This document shows, one piece after another, positions 1 through 9,200 of a stretch of 16,882 nucleotides of DNA (position 1 is its first letter; every line of letters begins with the position of its first letter). The DNA is taken from NCBI GenBank assembly GCA_025201705.1, contig MU617279.1:1-16882 (forward strand), in the 5' to 3' direction. Position numbers and translations under genes: made by a program. This stretch comes from Dissophora ornata. Its lineage: Eukaryota; Mortierellomycota; Mortierellomycetes; Mortierellales; Mortierellaceae. A model generated the notes under the pieces. That model did not search any database and was not told the origin of the DNA. It saw nothing but the letters and a program-made list of their open reading frames with translations.

Positions 1-14
1 TTTGTGTGTGTGAT

Positions 15-1245
15 TTAAAAACGTTCCTTCATACGGGCGGCCTTGTTTCGCAATGTAGAGTAGACCTTGCCTGGTGGGGAACCCATAATCAAGGCCACAA
101 TAGCATCTCTCGCGGTCTTGATGTTCTGGAAGGATCCAAGAATATGAATACGACTAATTTAAAAGTGAAAAAAGTGTCAGTAAGAAAGTGAAAAAAAAAA
201 TCCACTCCTTGGACATAAATATATATCTCTCTCTCTTTTTTTTAGAGGCACTCACGTTTCTGCAAGAACAATACGGGTCTTGCTAGCATTCTCAATCGTG
301 AACTTTGTCTTTCCATCCTTTCCTGCAATACGACCAATCGCACGGGACAGATGATCGCCATGAAGGGTCTTGACATCCTTGATCTCGAAAGAGTCCAGGT
401 ACAGATCATCCAATCGCAACAAAGCAGTGGAATCCTAAAAAAGTGGGTTTCCAAAAGTGAGTGATGATGCATGAGGAGGAAGTTAAGGATCACTGTGCAA
501 CGACATGCTGGCAAACGAAAATATATTTCCCTTGATCCTTTTCTCACTTACATCGATATCAAAGCCCAGGGCGAAGGCTCTAATGAAATCAGCCCCCTTC
601 TGCAATGCTCCAGTGTCCGTGGTATGTTTTGATGTCTAAGGCACAAGGAAAGCAAATGTCAGGGTTGGAGTACTTGAAATCGGTAGAAATCCCTTTCACT
701 CTAGTATTTCAATTGGGCTTCTCCAGAGGGGGAAAAAAAAGGTGCACATACCCTGATCTCGACAGACTTGCTCTTGACGTTCATACGCACTTGCAACTTA
801 AGATGATCCACCAAGGGCGAGTAGACCTTCAACCACTCGTTCTTCAAGGGGGTCATTCTATGAGGAGGGATAGGGATCTTGCGCTGCTGCACTGTTGACT
901 TGCTCTAGAAAAGGGGGAAAAAATCAATGGGTCAGTTTTCCGCTGTTTCTATCATCTTCCGCTTCTGCGGGTGCACATTTTGCTCATGAAGGGAGTCTGC
1001 CAGCTTTCTTTTTTGAATTGAAAACGTACTCCCATTTCGTTGGCCTTCAGGGCAGCGAACTTTGGCTTCTCCAAGCCAGTATCCATGTCCATGTCATCAG
1101 CCTCGGCAGCATGTCCAGCAGCGTTTCCGTGCTCTGGCAGGGTATCGGCCGAGATCAACACATCCTCTTCGTCCTCCTGGATATCGTTCTGTGCAGCGAG
1201 TTTTTCGACGGGCTTGGGGCCCTTGTAAGACGCCAATGAGGACAT
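15..1245 (-). CDS. PNO1: PNO1/DIM2, KH-domain pre-40S ribosome assembly factor (complete, 5 exons)
   Basis: Inferred exons on the minus strand: 1245-1030, 904-752, 635-552, 434-256 and 153-15, giving 256 aa; human PNO1 is about 252 aa. The acidic N-terminus (residues 20-60) is followed by the family signature [17 protein letters not shown] in exon 2, then [19 protein letters not shown] in exon 3. Exons 4-5 carry the RNA-binding KH domain, with a GxxG loop GKDG at residues 189-192 and ILGSFQNIK after the last splice. The protein ends KERF before TAA at 17-15. Every junction uses GT..AG and restores the family alignment without frame errors. In the family, Pno1 binds the 3' region of 18S pre-rRNA in nucleolar and cytoplasmic pre-40S particles and partners the nuclease Nob1 and methylase Dim1. 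It is transcribed divergently from guanylate kinase. Identity is secure; exact donor and acceptor bases are inferred. Confidence 0.97.
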
Positions 1246-1802
1246 TATATTTTTTTTGGTGTTTGATATATATTCACAGAGAGAAACTCAAAACTGGGTA
1301 AAAGTAGTTGGAAAAGAATGAAGTGTGAGGGAATGTTCAATGAGTTTCTTGACAAGGTGTGTGCAGTTTTCCTTGATGCAGCATGTAGAAGCTCGAAAAA
1401 AAAAAAAAAGAAAGCGGGCGGTGTCCAAACACAAAGCCACACTTCCTGCACAGTGTGACTGGCAGTTGGGCCAGTGTGCATTTGAGCATTTCCCCCTCCC
1501 TGGGATCAAAGTTCTAAGGTGGACCACCTTTTTTCAGTCTTTGACGTCCGTAAAAAACCTCCATTCGTTCTTCCCATGTTTGTTCTCCATCGGCGTCTTC
1601 TCGGTCACGCACGGGCTGCCTCAGTTCCAGCTCGTGTTCTCCCTCTAGCCTTTTCTTCCCGTTGCTTCTCGATATCATCTCGCCAATGTTCCGAACACAC
1701 CCCTTGTAAGTGTCAAGAATAGTCAGCCCCTCCAGGAAGGCCCTTTTCGATATGGATATCGACTGACTACTCCCTCTCCCTGCCTTTGTCGTCAATTGCG
1801 CC
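1246..1802. promoter_or_regulatory. Divergent PNO1-GUK1 promoter region
   Basis: This 557-bp gap separates two divergently transcribed housekeeping genes and must hold both promoters. It contains a 14-A run (1396-1409) that could exclude nucleosomes, and three copies of TCGATAT: one at 1669-1675 and two forming the inverted repeat 1747-1762. No convincing protein-coding segment is seen; the short open frames here are low in complexity and resemble nothing I recognise. Confidence 0.6.
1747..1762. repeat. Perfect inverted repeat TCGATAT-GG-ATATCGA
   Basis: Two 7-bp arms separated by GG end 40 nt before the GUK1 ATG, with a third TCGATAT at 1669-1675. The shape is that of a dimeric protein-binding site or a small 5'-UTR hairpin. 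Function is not known from sequence. Confidence 0.6.
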
Positions 1803-2488
1803 ATGGCAGCTGACAGGAGGCCAATTGTTATCTCTGGCCCTTCCGGGAGCGGAAAATCCACTCTTATCGCCTTGTTGTTTCAAGAGTTCCCACAAGCCTT
1901 TGGATTTAGCGTGTCGCGTAAGTTGAATACAATCCTGTCAGTGTCTTCAATGGCTCGGGAAAAAAAAAAATAACTAATAAACTCCCTCGAATCCCATTTT
2001 GCACCCCCCTCCCAGACACGACACGGAAACCAAGGCCAGGAGAAAAGGATGGGATCGCCTATCATTTCATATCCAAAGACGCGATGGAAAAACTCGTGGA
2101 CCAAGATCGGTTCTTAGAACACGCCATCTTTTCTGGAAACCATTACGGCACCAGTAAAACCGCTGTTCAAGATGTGATTGATCATGGCAAGGTGTGCCTG
2201 CTTGATATTGATCTTCAGGGTGTGCGTCGGGTACGCGAGTCTGGACTCCCTGCACGCTATATCTTTGTTCGACCCAAGAGTCTCAGGACATTGGAAGAAC
2301 GGTTACGTGGACGTGGTACAGAGACGGAGGAGGCGATCCAAAAGCGATTGGAGACGGCGAGGGCAGAGTGGGAGTATGGGATGGACCCTGCCAACTTTGA
2401 TTATGTTGTGGTCAATGATCAGCTGGAGCGAGCGTACACCGATCTGCGCGACTATGTCTTTTCGGGTTCAGATAAAGAGAGCATATGA
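1803..2488 (+). CDS. GUK1: Guanylate kinase (complete, 2 exons)
   Basis: Exons 1803-1917 and 2016-2488 encode 195 aa, the usual length for eukaryotic guanylate kinase. The enzyme phosphorylates GMP or dGMP with ATP to GDP or dGDP in the cytosol, an essential step in GTP supply. Visible motifs are the P-loop GPSGSGKST (residues 12-20), the GMP-binding segment [13 protein letters not shown] (36-48), FSGNHYGT (77-84), LDIDLQGV, and the arginine-bearing lid [15 protein letters not shown]. The 98-nt intron (donor GTAAGT, acceptor CCCAG) splits the His codon between SVS and TTR. The start is fixed by an in-frame TGA at 1764-1766, with the ATG at 1803 the first available in a good context. It lies head-to-head with PNO1 and 228 bp upstream of TIP41 on the same strand. 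Confidence 0.97.
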
Positions 2489-2716
2489 ACAGCACTATCC
2501 CATAAAGAAACGATAGAAGCCATCATCTGCAGGGCTCGTCACGCACAGTAGACTTGGGGAGAGGGAATGTGGGGAAGGTTCGTTCGATCCCACAGTGACT
2601 GGCTTGAGTTTGGCGTAAACGCCCTAATTTGGTCCCTGCCTGCTTTGCAACTGTTTCCTCTGCTTGTCGTTCGTTCCTCTCTCTCTGCCATTTCACACTT
2701 GTACACATCAACAGCC

Positions 2717-4105
2717 ATGTCCGCAGCAACAGTCGCCCACACCCTCATCAAAGAGAACCAAGTCTCTGGGATCGCCATCCAGGGCTGGACTGTTCGCTCC
2801 AACAAGACTTCCATCCTCAACTCACAGGAAATCGACGCGTAGGAAAAAAAAAATGAAATGCAACCCTCGTAACTCATTGTTGCAACTTGTAATTCAGCAC
2901 ATACTTCTGTCCCTTCAGTCAAAAAGAGAAACTAAACACAACGTGCTTTCCCTTTTGGTTGGTTTGGTTGGTTGGGGGATTTATAAAATAAAAAATACGT
3001 TTATCAGGGCCACCGCTGACCTTGGTATCCCTATCCCTGAAATGATCTTTGGCAACAACTTCTTGTCCGTCGAACATTCCTCTGGCTTCAAGCTAGAGTT
3101 CAAGGCTTTGCCCGCACTGGCAATGGTAGATCAGTCCTCGAAGAGCAGCGATCTTATCAAGGTTTCCTATGCACGCGAGTGGTTTGACAAGCGAAGGTGA
3201 GTGAGTGAGAGAGAGCGCTCTCGAGAAGCAAAATAGCAGTTCCACAAAAAAAGGAGTGAACGAAACAATTTTTTGTTTCCAAGAACATCCACTAAAACCC
3301 AAGCACACGCAAATCTCGTTAAAACGACAGCATGGCGAACCAGGAACATATCACGGATGAGGTCAAGCCGTACGACTGGACATACACAACAAAATACAAT
3401 GGCACGAATTTGAGTAGCCAGGAGCAGATGCAATTTCGACCGACGACAAAAGAGACGATCGATATTGACCAGTTAAAGAGACCTGATCCGATCTTGTTTT
3501 ATGATGAGAACATCTTGTTCGAGGACGAATTGGCTGACAATGGAACAGCGGTCTTGACCACCAAAGTGGTAAAAAAAAAAAACGCACATTACCCTCTTGA
3601 AATAGTTTTTGACTACCGTGTATTTGCTTGTTTTCTTGACAAAAACGGCGCCCTCACGAGAAGTCACTCACGTTTTTTTCTTTTTTTCTTTTGACTATGT
3701 TGTGTGTATATAGAGAGTCATGCCGTCGTGTTTCCTGATCCTCTTACGGTTCTTTTTACGAGTGGACGATGTACTGTTCCGCGTACACGACACGAGGATC
3801 TACCATCGGTTCGGCACCAACATCGTTATCAGGGAATGCTCTACTCGAGAAAACTCTTACCGGGACACACGTGCAGTACGCAAGATTTGGACACCCCTCG
3901 CAAAAAAAAAAATCGTTGATCGAATGTAACAGCAAAAAACTCACATCTTGTTGCATGCTTTGCGTGGATATTATTATTATTATTATTATTATAGAGGATC
4001 CCCCGATCAAAAGGAGAGGATCTGTCATTGTTGCTGGATTCCAACTGGGTATCATCACAGATTATAGAGCAGGGATCACAAGTGGAGGTTGCGCATCTGG
4101 CTTAA
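2717..4105 (+). CDS. TIP41: TIP41 family (TIPRL-like) PP2A/TOR regulator (complete, 5 exons)
   Basis: Exons 2717-2838, 3008-3196, 3331-3568, 3714-3875 and 3995-4105 give 273 aa; human TIPRL is about 272. Conserved blocks appear in order: GWTVRSNKTSILNSQEID (exon 1), LGIPIPEMIFGNN (residues 46-58), VKPYDWTYTTKYNGT (115-129), DPILFYDENILFEDELADNG (exon 3) and MPSCFLILLRFFLRVDDV plus DTRIYHRFG (exon 4). The last exon reads DLSLLLDSNWVSSQI, resembling the C-terminal block of fungal Tip41. Family members bind PP2A-like catalytic subunits or the Tap42/alpha4 adaptor and antagonise TOR signalling. If intron 4 is not removed, the frame runs to a stop at 3929 and gives a C-terminus unlike the family, so I prefer the spliced form. 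Identity is certain; the last junction is less so. Confidence 0.95.
2957..2978 (+). other. Two-tetrad G-quadruplex-type motif in TIP41 intron 1
   Basis: The sense strand reads GGTTGGTTTGGTTGG at 2957-2971, followed by TT and five Gs. It has the same GG-TT-GG-NNN-GG-TT-GG layout as the two-tetrad thrombin-binding DNA aptamer, with a TTT central loop. It lies 36 nt before the 3007 acceptor, where a pyrimidine tract would normally be. Confidence 0.6.
3876..3994 (+). other. TIP41 intron 4 with (ATT)n tract at the acceptor
   Basis: Donor GTACGC at 3876 and acceptor ATAG ending at 3994 define a 119-nt intron. The last 28 nt before the AG are an almost pure ATT repeat (about 3967-3993) instead of a pyrimidine tract. 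Removing it keeps the reading frame and joins the family-like C-terminal exon. Confidence 0.75.
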
Positions 4106-4128
4106 AACACATTGATGAGCTGCCAAAA

Positions 4129-4134
4129 AATAAA
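4129..4134 (+). terminator. Candidate poly(A) signal of TIP41
   Basis: AATAAA lies 24 nt past the TIP41 stop codon, inside the 112-bp convergent gap. It is the only perfect hexamer on this strand in the gap. Confidence 0.55.
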
Positions 4135-4173
4135 AAAATTGAACAAAAAAAGTACATTGATCGACATTGGATA

Positions 4174-4179
4174 TTTATT
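4174..4179 (-). terminator. Candidate poly(A) signal of CDC123
   Basis: The minus strand reads AATAAA 39 nt downstream of the CDC123 stop codon. Together with the plus-strand hexamer at 4129 it implies that the two convergent transcripts end within, or overlap across, the short gap. Confidence 0.55.
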
Positions 4180-4217
4180 TTTTGTTTGCATCAAACAAGC
4201 CTTTGGCATAACTGTTT

Positions 4218-5808
4218 TTACTTGGCAGCCGCGGCCTGTACCTTTTTATAAAAGGCTTCTGCGAAATCCGCAACAGTTTGACCATTGGAAAGATCTGTGA
4301 CATCCGCCGGGTACCGATTAAACGAAAAAGGTTGATGCATATGTCGACCCGCAGCCTCCGACGCGAGCAATCTCAATGACAAACGATCTTGGGTGAGGAG
4401 GAGTTCTTCCCATTCAAAAAGTAGCGAGTCGGTCTTTTGGGCGAACGGGTTAAAGTCAATGACGTAGATGCGTTCCCGGTTCCGGGTAATGTAGACGTCG
4501 AACGTATCTTTTTTGAAAGGAGATTTAAGAAAGAAAGAAAAAGTTGTTAAGAACAAACATTAGAGAAAATAGCGAGCTGGAACATATGAATAAAGACACT
4601 AGAACTTACAGTCGGCATCCGGGAATTTATCCTTGATTTTCTCCTCGTAAAAGTCCACAATCTTTTGCTCCACCTCCTCCTTGATCCCGCTCAAGAATTC
4701 GTAATATGTCATATCTCTCTGCGAAATGCCTTGAACCATTGAAACCGACAAAAAAATGTCTGTTAAAAAGCTTTCCAGGTCAAATCCCCTCGCAAAACGT
4801 CTGTCCTTTTTGACCTACTTACCAACAAGTTTATGATCCCTCACAAAACACCTAAACTCCATCGACGGCGCCAAATCGAACCACTTTCTCAACACCAATT
4901 CCACAATCTTGGGTCTCGCTCTCACACCAGCTCCTGACACTCCATCCGCCTCATCCGAACAATCCTCGTAGGCATGAGCCAGATCGTGGGCCACAAAATC
5001 CGAGGATTTAAGTAACAAGAAAATATCTGCGGCGTTATGACATTTAAGTGTGTTGGTGGTGGCGATCCAGCTGGCATCTCGGGGTGAGCTCCAATTGAGT
5101 TTAGGAAAGACTTCTCCTCCGAGTTCGTCAATGGTTTCGGCGATTTGATGTTCCAGTTCTGGGAAGTATGGTAGAGGTGTCTAAGAATGACAAGGGGAGA
5201 TAAGAAAGCACATTGTTAGGGGAGGGGGGGGGGAATGGTATTGGAAGAATAGATCTTGCGAAGGATCGATGAAATTACCTCTTCATCGTTGTCTTCGGCT
5301 TCATCATCACTGCTGTCGTTGTCATTTTCCTGTGCCTGGCGGTAGGTCTCCTCCTGCAATTTCTTTAACCGCTCCATATCGGTCAACTGGTTTTCTTCAT
5401 CTTCATCTTCGTCTTCACTATCACTCAGTGCCATCGTGACCCCACTACCGTGGAAGAAAAGAAATCCAGCTCATATCAGTTCAGAAAAAACATTCTTCTC
5501 CACACACAGGGCCAGAAAAAAACGACATCAATTGATACAACACCCCACAACGCCTCCTTTTACCTCTGCCCCGGAATAAAGACTCCATCCGAATTCAAGT
5601 ACTCGATAAAATCCTCTGGAAGTGGAATGATCTTCGACTTGATCGAGATACTACGAAACCTTGGGTACCACGCTGACAACGCACAGTTTTCTAGTCGCTG
5701 ATGGGTCAACGGCGGAAACACCAACGCTTCTGTGGCTACTGCTGCTGCTGGTGTTGCTCCATTCTGAGTCTGCTGGTCCTCATCGTCTTCGGGTCTGTAT
5801 ATGCTCAT
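4218..5808 (-). CDS. CDC123: CDC123/D123 family eIF2 assembly factor (complete, 5 exons)
   Basis: Exons 5808-5564, 5444-5279, 5180-4823, 4729-4610 and 4507-4218 give 392 aa, longer than human CDC123 (about 336). Family blocks: ALSAWYPRFRSISIKSKIIPLP (exon 1), VFPKLNWSSPRDASWI (residues 161-175), DIFLLLKSSDFVAHD, VLRKWFDLAPSMEFRCFVRD and GISQRDMTYYEF. The metal/ATP-site segment FDVYI..VIDFNPF carries D300, D314 and N316, followed by TDSLLFEWEEL. The fold is a divergent ATP-grasp; the protein promotes assembly of the eIF2 alpha-beta-gamma trimer, and so translation initiation and cell-cycle entry. Extra length comes mainly from an acidic, Ser/Asp/Glu-rich insertion in exon 2 (about residues 86-137). 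It is tail-to-tail with TIP41 and tandem behind SET3. Splice junctions are inferred from GT..AG and family continuity. Confidence 0.96.
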
Positions 5809-6265
5809 GGTTGTTGTTGGTTTTTTTCTGAAAAACTGGTAATGTGTTTGAAGGAATGAATGATGGCAAAGTTGATGTTAAAGCCCTTTTTTTTTTTTTT
5901 TTTATTTTATTTTGTTTACTCCTCCTCTTCTTTCGATTTCATTCCACAAATCTTCAGACGCCACCAAAATTGATGCATGCAAACAAAGTTAGATTATTGT
6001 CGTCTTTATACACATGAGGAAAAGAAGAAACGAGGACAAAGAGAGGGAGAGAGAGAGAGAGAAAGAGAAAGAAAGCGAGAGAGACATATGTTACAATCAT
6101 GTTACAAGAGTGGAAAAAAAGAAGAAAAAAAAATGAAAGGCGTACAGATGACACAAATGAATGGGGGGTAAAAGGGCAACAACTTGTAAACTACGGGATA
6201 ATAGACAGGTGATAAGAAAATGAAATAGACAGGGTAATAAGAAAACGCGAGGAATGTTGAATCCC
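5809..6265. promoter_or_regulatory. SET3 3' flank and CDC123 promoter
   Basis: This 457-bp spacer lies between two minus-strand genes. It carries a 17-T run at 5887-5903, which is poly(A) on the CDC123 sense strand about 80 nt before its ATG, and a purine-only GA/GAAA tract at 6038-6084 probably within the SET3 3'-UTR. I see no coding potential; a 208-aa open frame entering from the SET3 side is an out-of-frame shadow. Confidence 0.5.
6038..6084. repeat. GA/GAAA purine tract
   Basis: Nearly uninterrupted purine run on the plus strand, including about ten GA dinucleotides followed by GAAA units. It becomes a CT-rich tract in the SET3 transcript 3' region. Confidence 0.8.
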
Positions 6266-9200
6266 CTAGAATGACGCGGGTGGATTGTCTGATGGCCCAT
6301 CTTTCTTGCCATGGATGTTGTTAACATTGCTGCTGCTGGGGCCATTCTGGCTGTAACCGTCCTCACGTCCCTGGTTGCCGTAGTAATCGCTTGGCCTTCG
6401 GCCGTACCCTCCTCCTCCCATACCTCCCATACCTCCTGGTCCCCCTGGCCCCCCTGGCCCTCGATTAAATCCATAGAATCCTCCGGCACTATTCCCGCCT
6501 GGGCCGCCGACACCACTTCCACTCCCAGGCGAGCCAGACGCAAAGTAATCGACTCGTCTATCAAAGCGATCTCTGCGATCACGTTCTTGCTTTCGTTCAT
6601 GATCCCGCTCCCGATCTCGCTCTCGGTCCCTGTCTCTTGGATGAGGAAGAGGTCCTCCACGTGGGCCACGGTAGCCACTGTGAGCTGATGGCTCCATGTT
6701 TCCGTAGCCCCACTCGTCCCCATTCACTGATCGATGTCGGATACGATCTTCAGACTTGTAATAGTCTCGAGGACCTGAGGGTATCGAAGGTCCTGTTGGA
6801 GAGGATAGATGTCCAGAGCGTTTAAAAGATGACGAGTCATCATAGTGGCCGAAATGGCTGCCTGAGCTCGGATATCCGTCATAAGGTGATGTGGGCAAGC
6901 CTCCGGATGTCAATGACTGCTGGCGCTCTCTTGTGGGTGAATTCAAGGATCCCAGCGAAGGTCGTTCAGGCCTTTCAGAGGAGGAACCATAGTATCGAGG
7001 CGAAGCCGTGCGTCCGTCTGCTGGCCTTGAATCTAGCGCTCGGTGATCGGAAGAAGAAACATTGCCACCGCCGCGATAGCTTCCACCTGAACCGCCCGAG
7101 GCAGGCGGTGGAGGCGACTGGCCTCGCTGGCTTCTAGGGGTCCTCCATCCAGCGGATCCCTGGCTCGGTGGAGGTGATGACCCAAGTTTATTTCCAGGGC
7201 TCCTGAGGTCAGTATTTACACCTTGCGGCTCTTTGGGACTGGAGCCGAACAAAGCACGCGGGCCGACATGTGATCGCACTGGGGATTTTGCGCCTGCGGT
7301 AGGATCCCCTGTGGCCACGGCCTGCGCATCAATAGGTGGCGTGTTGCGTGGCGGCGAGGATGTCAAGTTCAACTTGGAGAATGGCGTGGGACCAGCTGAT
7401 AGAGAAATGGGACTGAACGGTTGGACAGGGAAGTAGTCGCCTGAGGATTGCGAGGTTGCTTGCGCGCGAGAAGACAAGCCAATCAGGGGCGTGGGCAAAC
7501 TGGCGCCTACCTGAAAGTAGTCGTCCCGGGGTTTCTGATCCTGCTCTGAAGCCGCGTCGTCTGGCTGCCCATGCTGCCCGTCACTCATTTCCACATCCTT
7601 ATCAACTGGCTCAGAGTCTGTTTTGCCTAGAACTGGACCGATGTTGCTGCCTTCAAAGTCCATGTTTGCATCTTCGTTCTTGCTCTCAGTCTTGAGTTGC
7701 TTGGGGACCTCTGTGCCAGGAGTGTAGACGTTGCGCTGAGACGCCCCCTGGCGCTGCTTCTGGTACTCCTGAAGAGATAGCTTGACCTTGGGAATAGCTG
7801 GTGCTGCTTCGGCCTTCACCCCATCTGATTGGTTCACCAGAGTGGCCGCATCCTCTAGTGCTTGAGGCGCCGAGGCCAAGATGTCGGTATCTGGACCTGG
7901 TTCAGTCATCTCGATGTCCATAAGCTCTTTAGATGCGTTGGGTGTGATGCTGCTCGTAGTTGTCATGGCAGTTGAGGTGCAATTTTGCTCCTCAGACAGA
8001 GCAGGTGAGCTCGAGGCCAGTCGCCGGGCGAGGTACGATTCGATGCTTAGCTTTTGTGGTGTCCGTGGGCGCTCCACGGCTGTAGGGCCAGCCATAGCGA
8101 CGGGAGGTTCCTGGGGGACGGTCGGTGGTGCAACGATAGGCTGTTGAAGGTGCGTGGGTTGAGGTAACGCCGTCGTATCCATGCTCTTGTCGTCGGGCAT
8201 TTCCGCCTGATCTTTGCCAGTTGCCGACGAGCTGGCCTTGGGCTTGACATCCTCATGAAACAGGTTGAGGACATCTCCCTCCACCATGGACGGCTGGATC
8301 TCTGCAGTTTCTACAGTATTCTCGAGAGGCTCGGAAGGTACTGATGGGTCGTTGCACTCATCAACGGTCCGGGTCTTGGGTGAGGGAGACGCAAAAGTAG
8401 GAACATCAGTTCTTTTGACGGGCTCGCTTGGAGTGATGTTCGACTCGTCTTCCTCCATTTTCAGGTCGAATACCTCCTCGGCTTTCTTCCTCATCTCCTC
8501 AGCCTTTTCGCGGGCCTCCTCCTCAGCCACAGCTCTCTGCTTCAAATAGATCATCTTCCACACCTTCTTGCACGGCAATACAGATGGCTTCAGCGACGCA
8601 GTAGGGAGCGTCTCCTTTGGCAGGTTTTTTTCGCGAAGAATTTTCCTATCCGCTTTGTGGTTGGTCTCCTCGTCCTCATCGCTAGTGTTCCCGACAATAC
8701 TAACGAAGCTGCCCTCGACAGAGCTAGAGCCAGACAAGTTTTGAGCATCATCCAGAGTGTCAATACCACGTGAGACGGATCGAGCCTTTGATGCAGACTG
8801 GACGCTGGATTTCTCCGCCATCCGCTTCCCGCGAGAGGCCGCTGCATATGGTTGCTTCTTTCCTGATTGGGTTGGAGGCCGCTTTGAAAGTCTGTCGGCG
8901 GGATCTTTCCTGTCAGAGTCGGACGTCGCAGACGACTGTGACAGGGTATCGTGTTCCATTTGCTCTCGGTCTCGCTTGCCTATGGGTAGAGAAAACAAGG
9001 TACGCAATCTATTAGTAATTGTTCTTTTGTCGTAGATATCTTCAAACATACTACAAAAGGCTTGGAAGATAATGTTACCTTGAGACTGTATGGTTTGAAG
9101 TCGCTTATTGCCAGAGGGAACAGCACGGTCCAAAGAGAATGGATCTCGGCGCAGGGCTCCATTGTTTGAATCAGAATCGATACCGCTGTCGCCAATGGAA

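Noticed and set aside
1325..1648. 107-aa plus-strand frame between PNO1 and GUK1
   Set aside because: The Lys run comes from the A tract; no homology recognised, and it occupies the divergent promoter.
3769..4251. 160-aa plus-strand frame with an Ile8 run
   Set aside because: The Ile run is the intronic (ATT)n repeat; the frame crosses a TIP41 intron and differs from the family frame.
6097..6723. 208-aa minus-strand open frame across the SET3 C-terminus
   Set aside because: Frame-shifted reading of the RD/RE and Gly-rich SET3 tail ending in hydrophobic 3'-flank sequence; no family signal.
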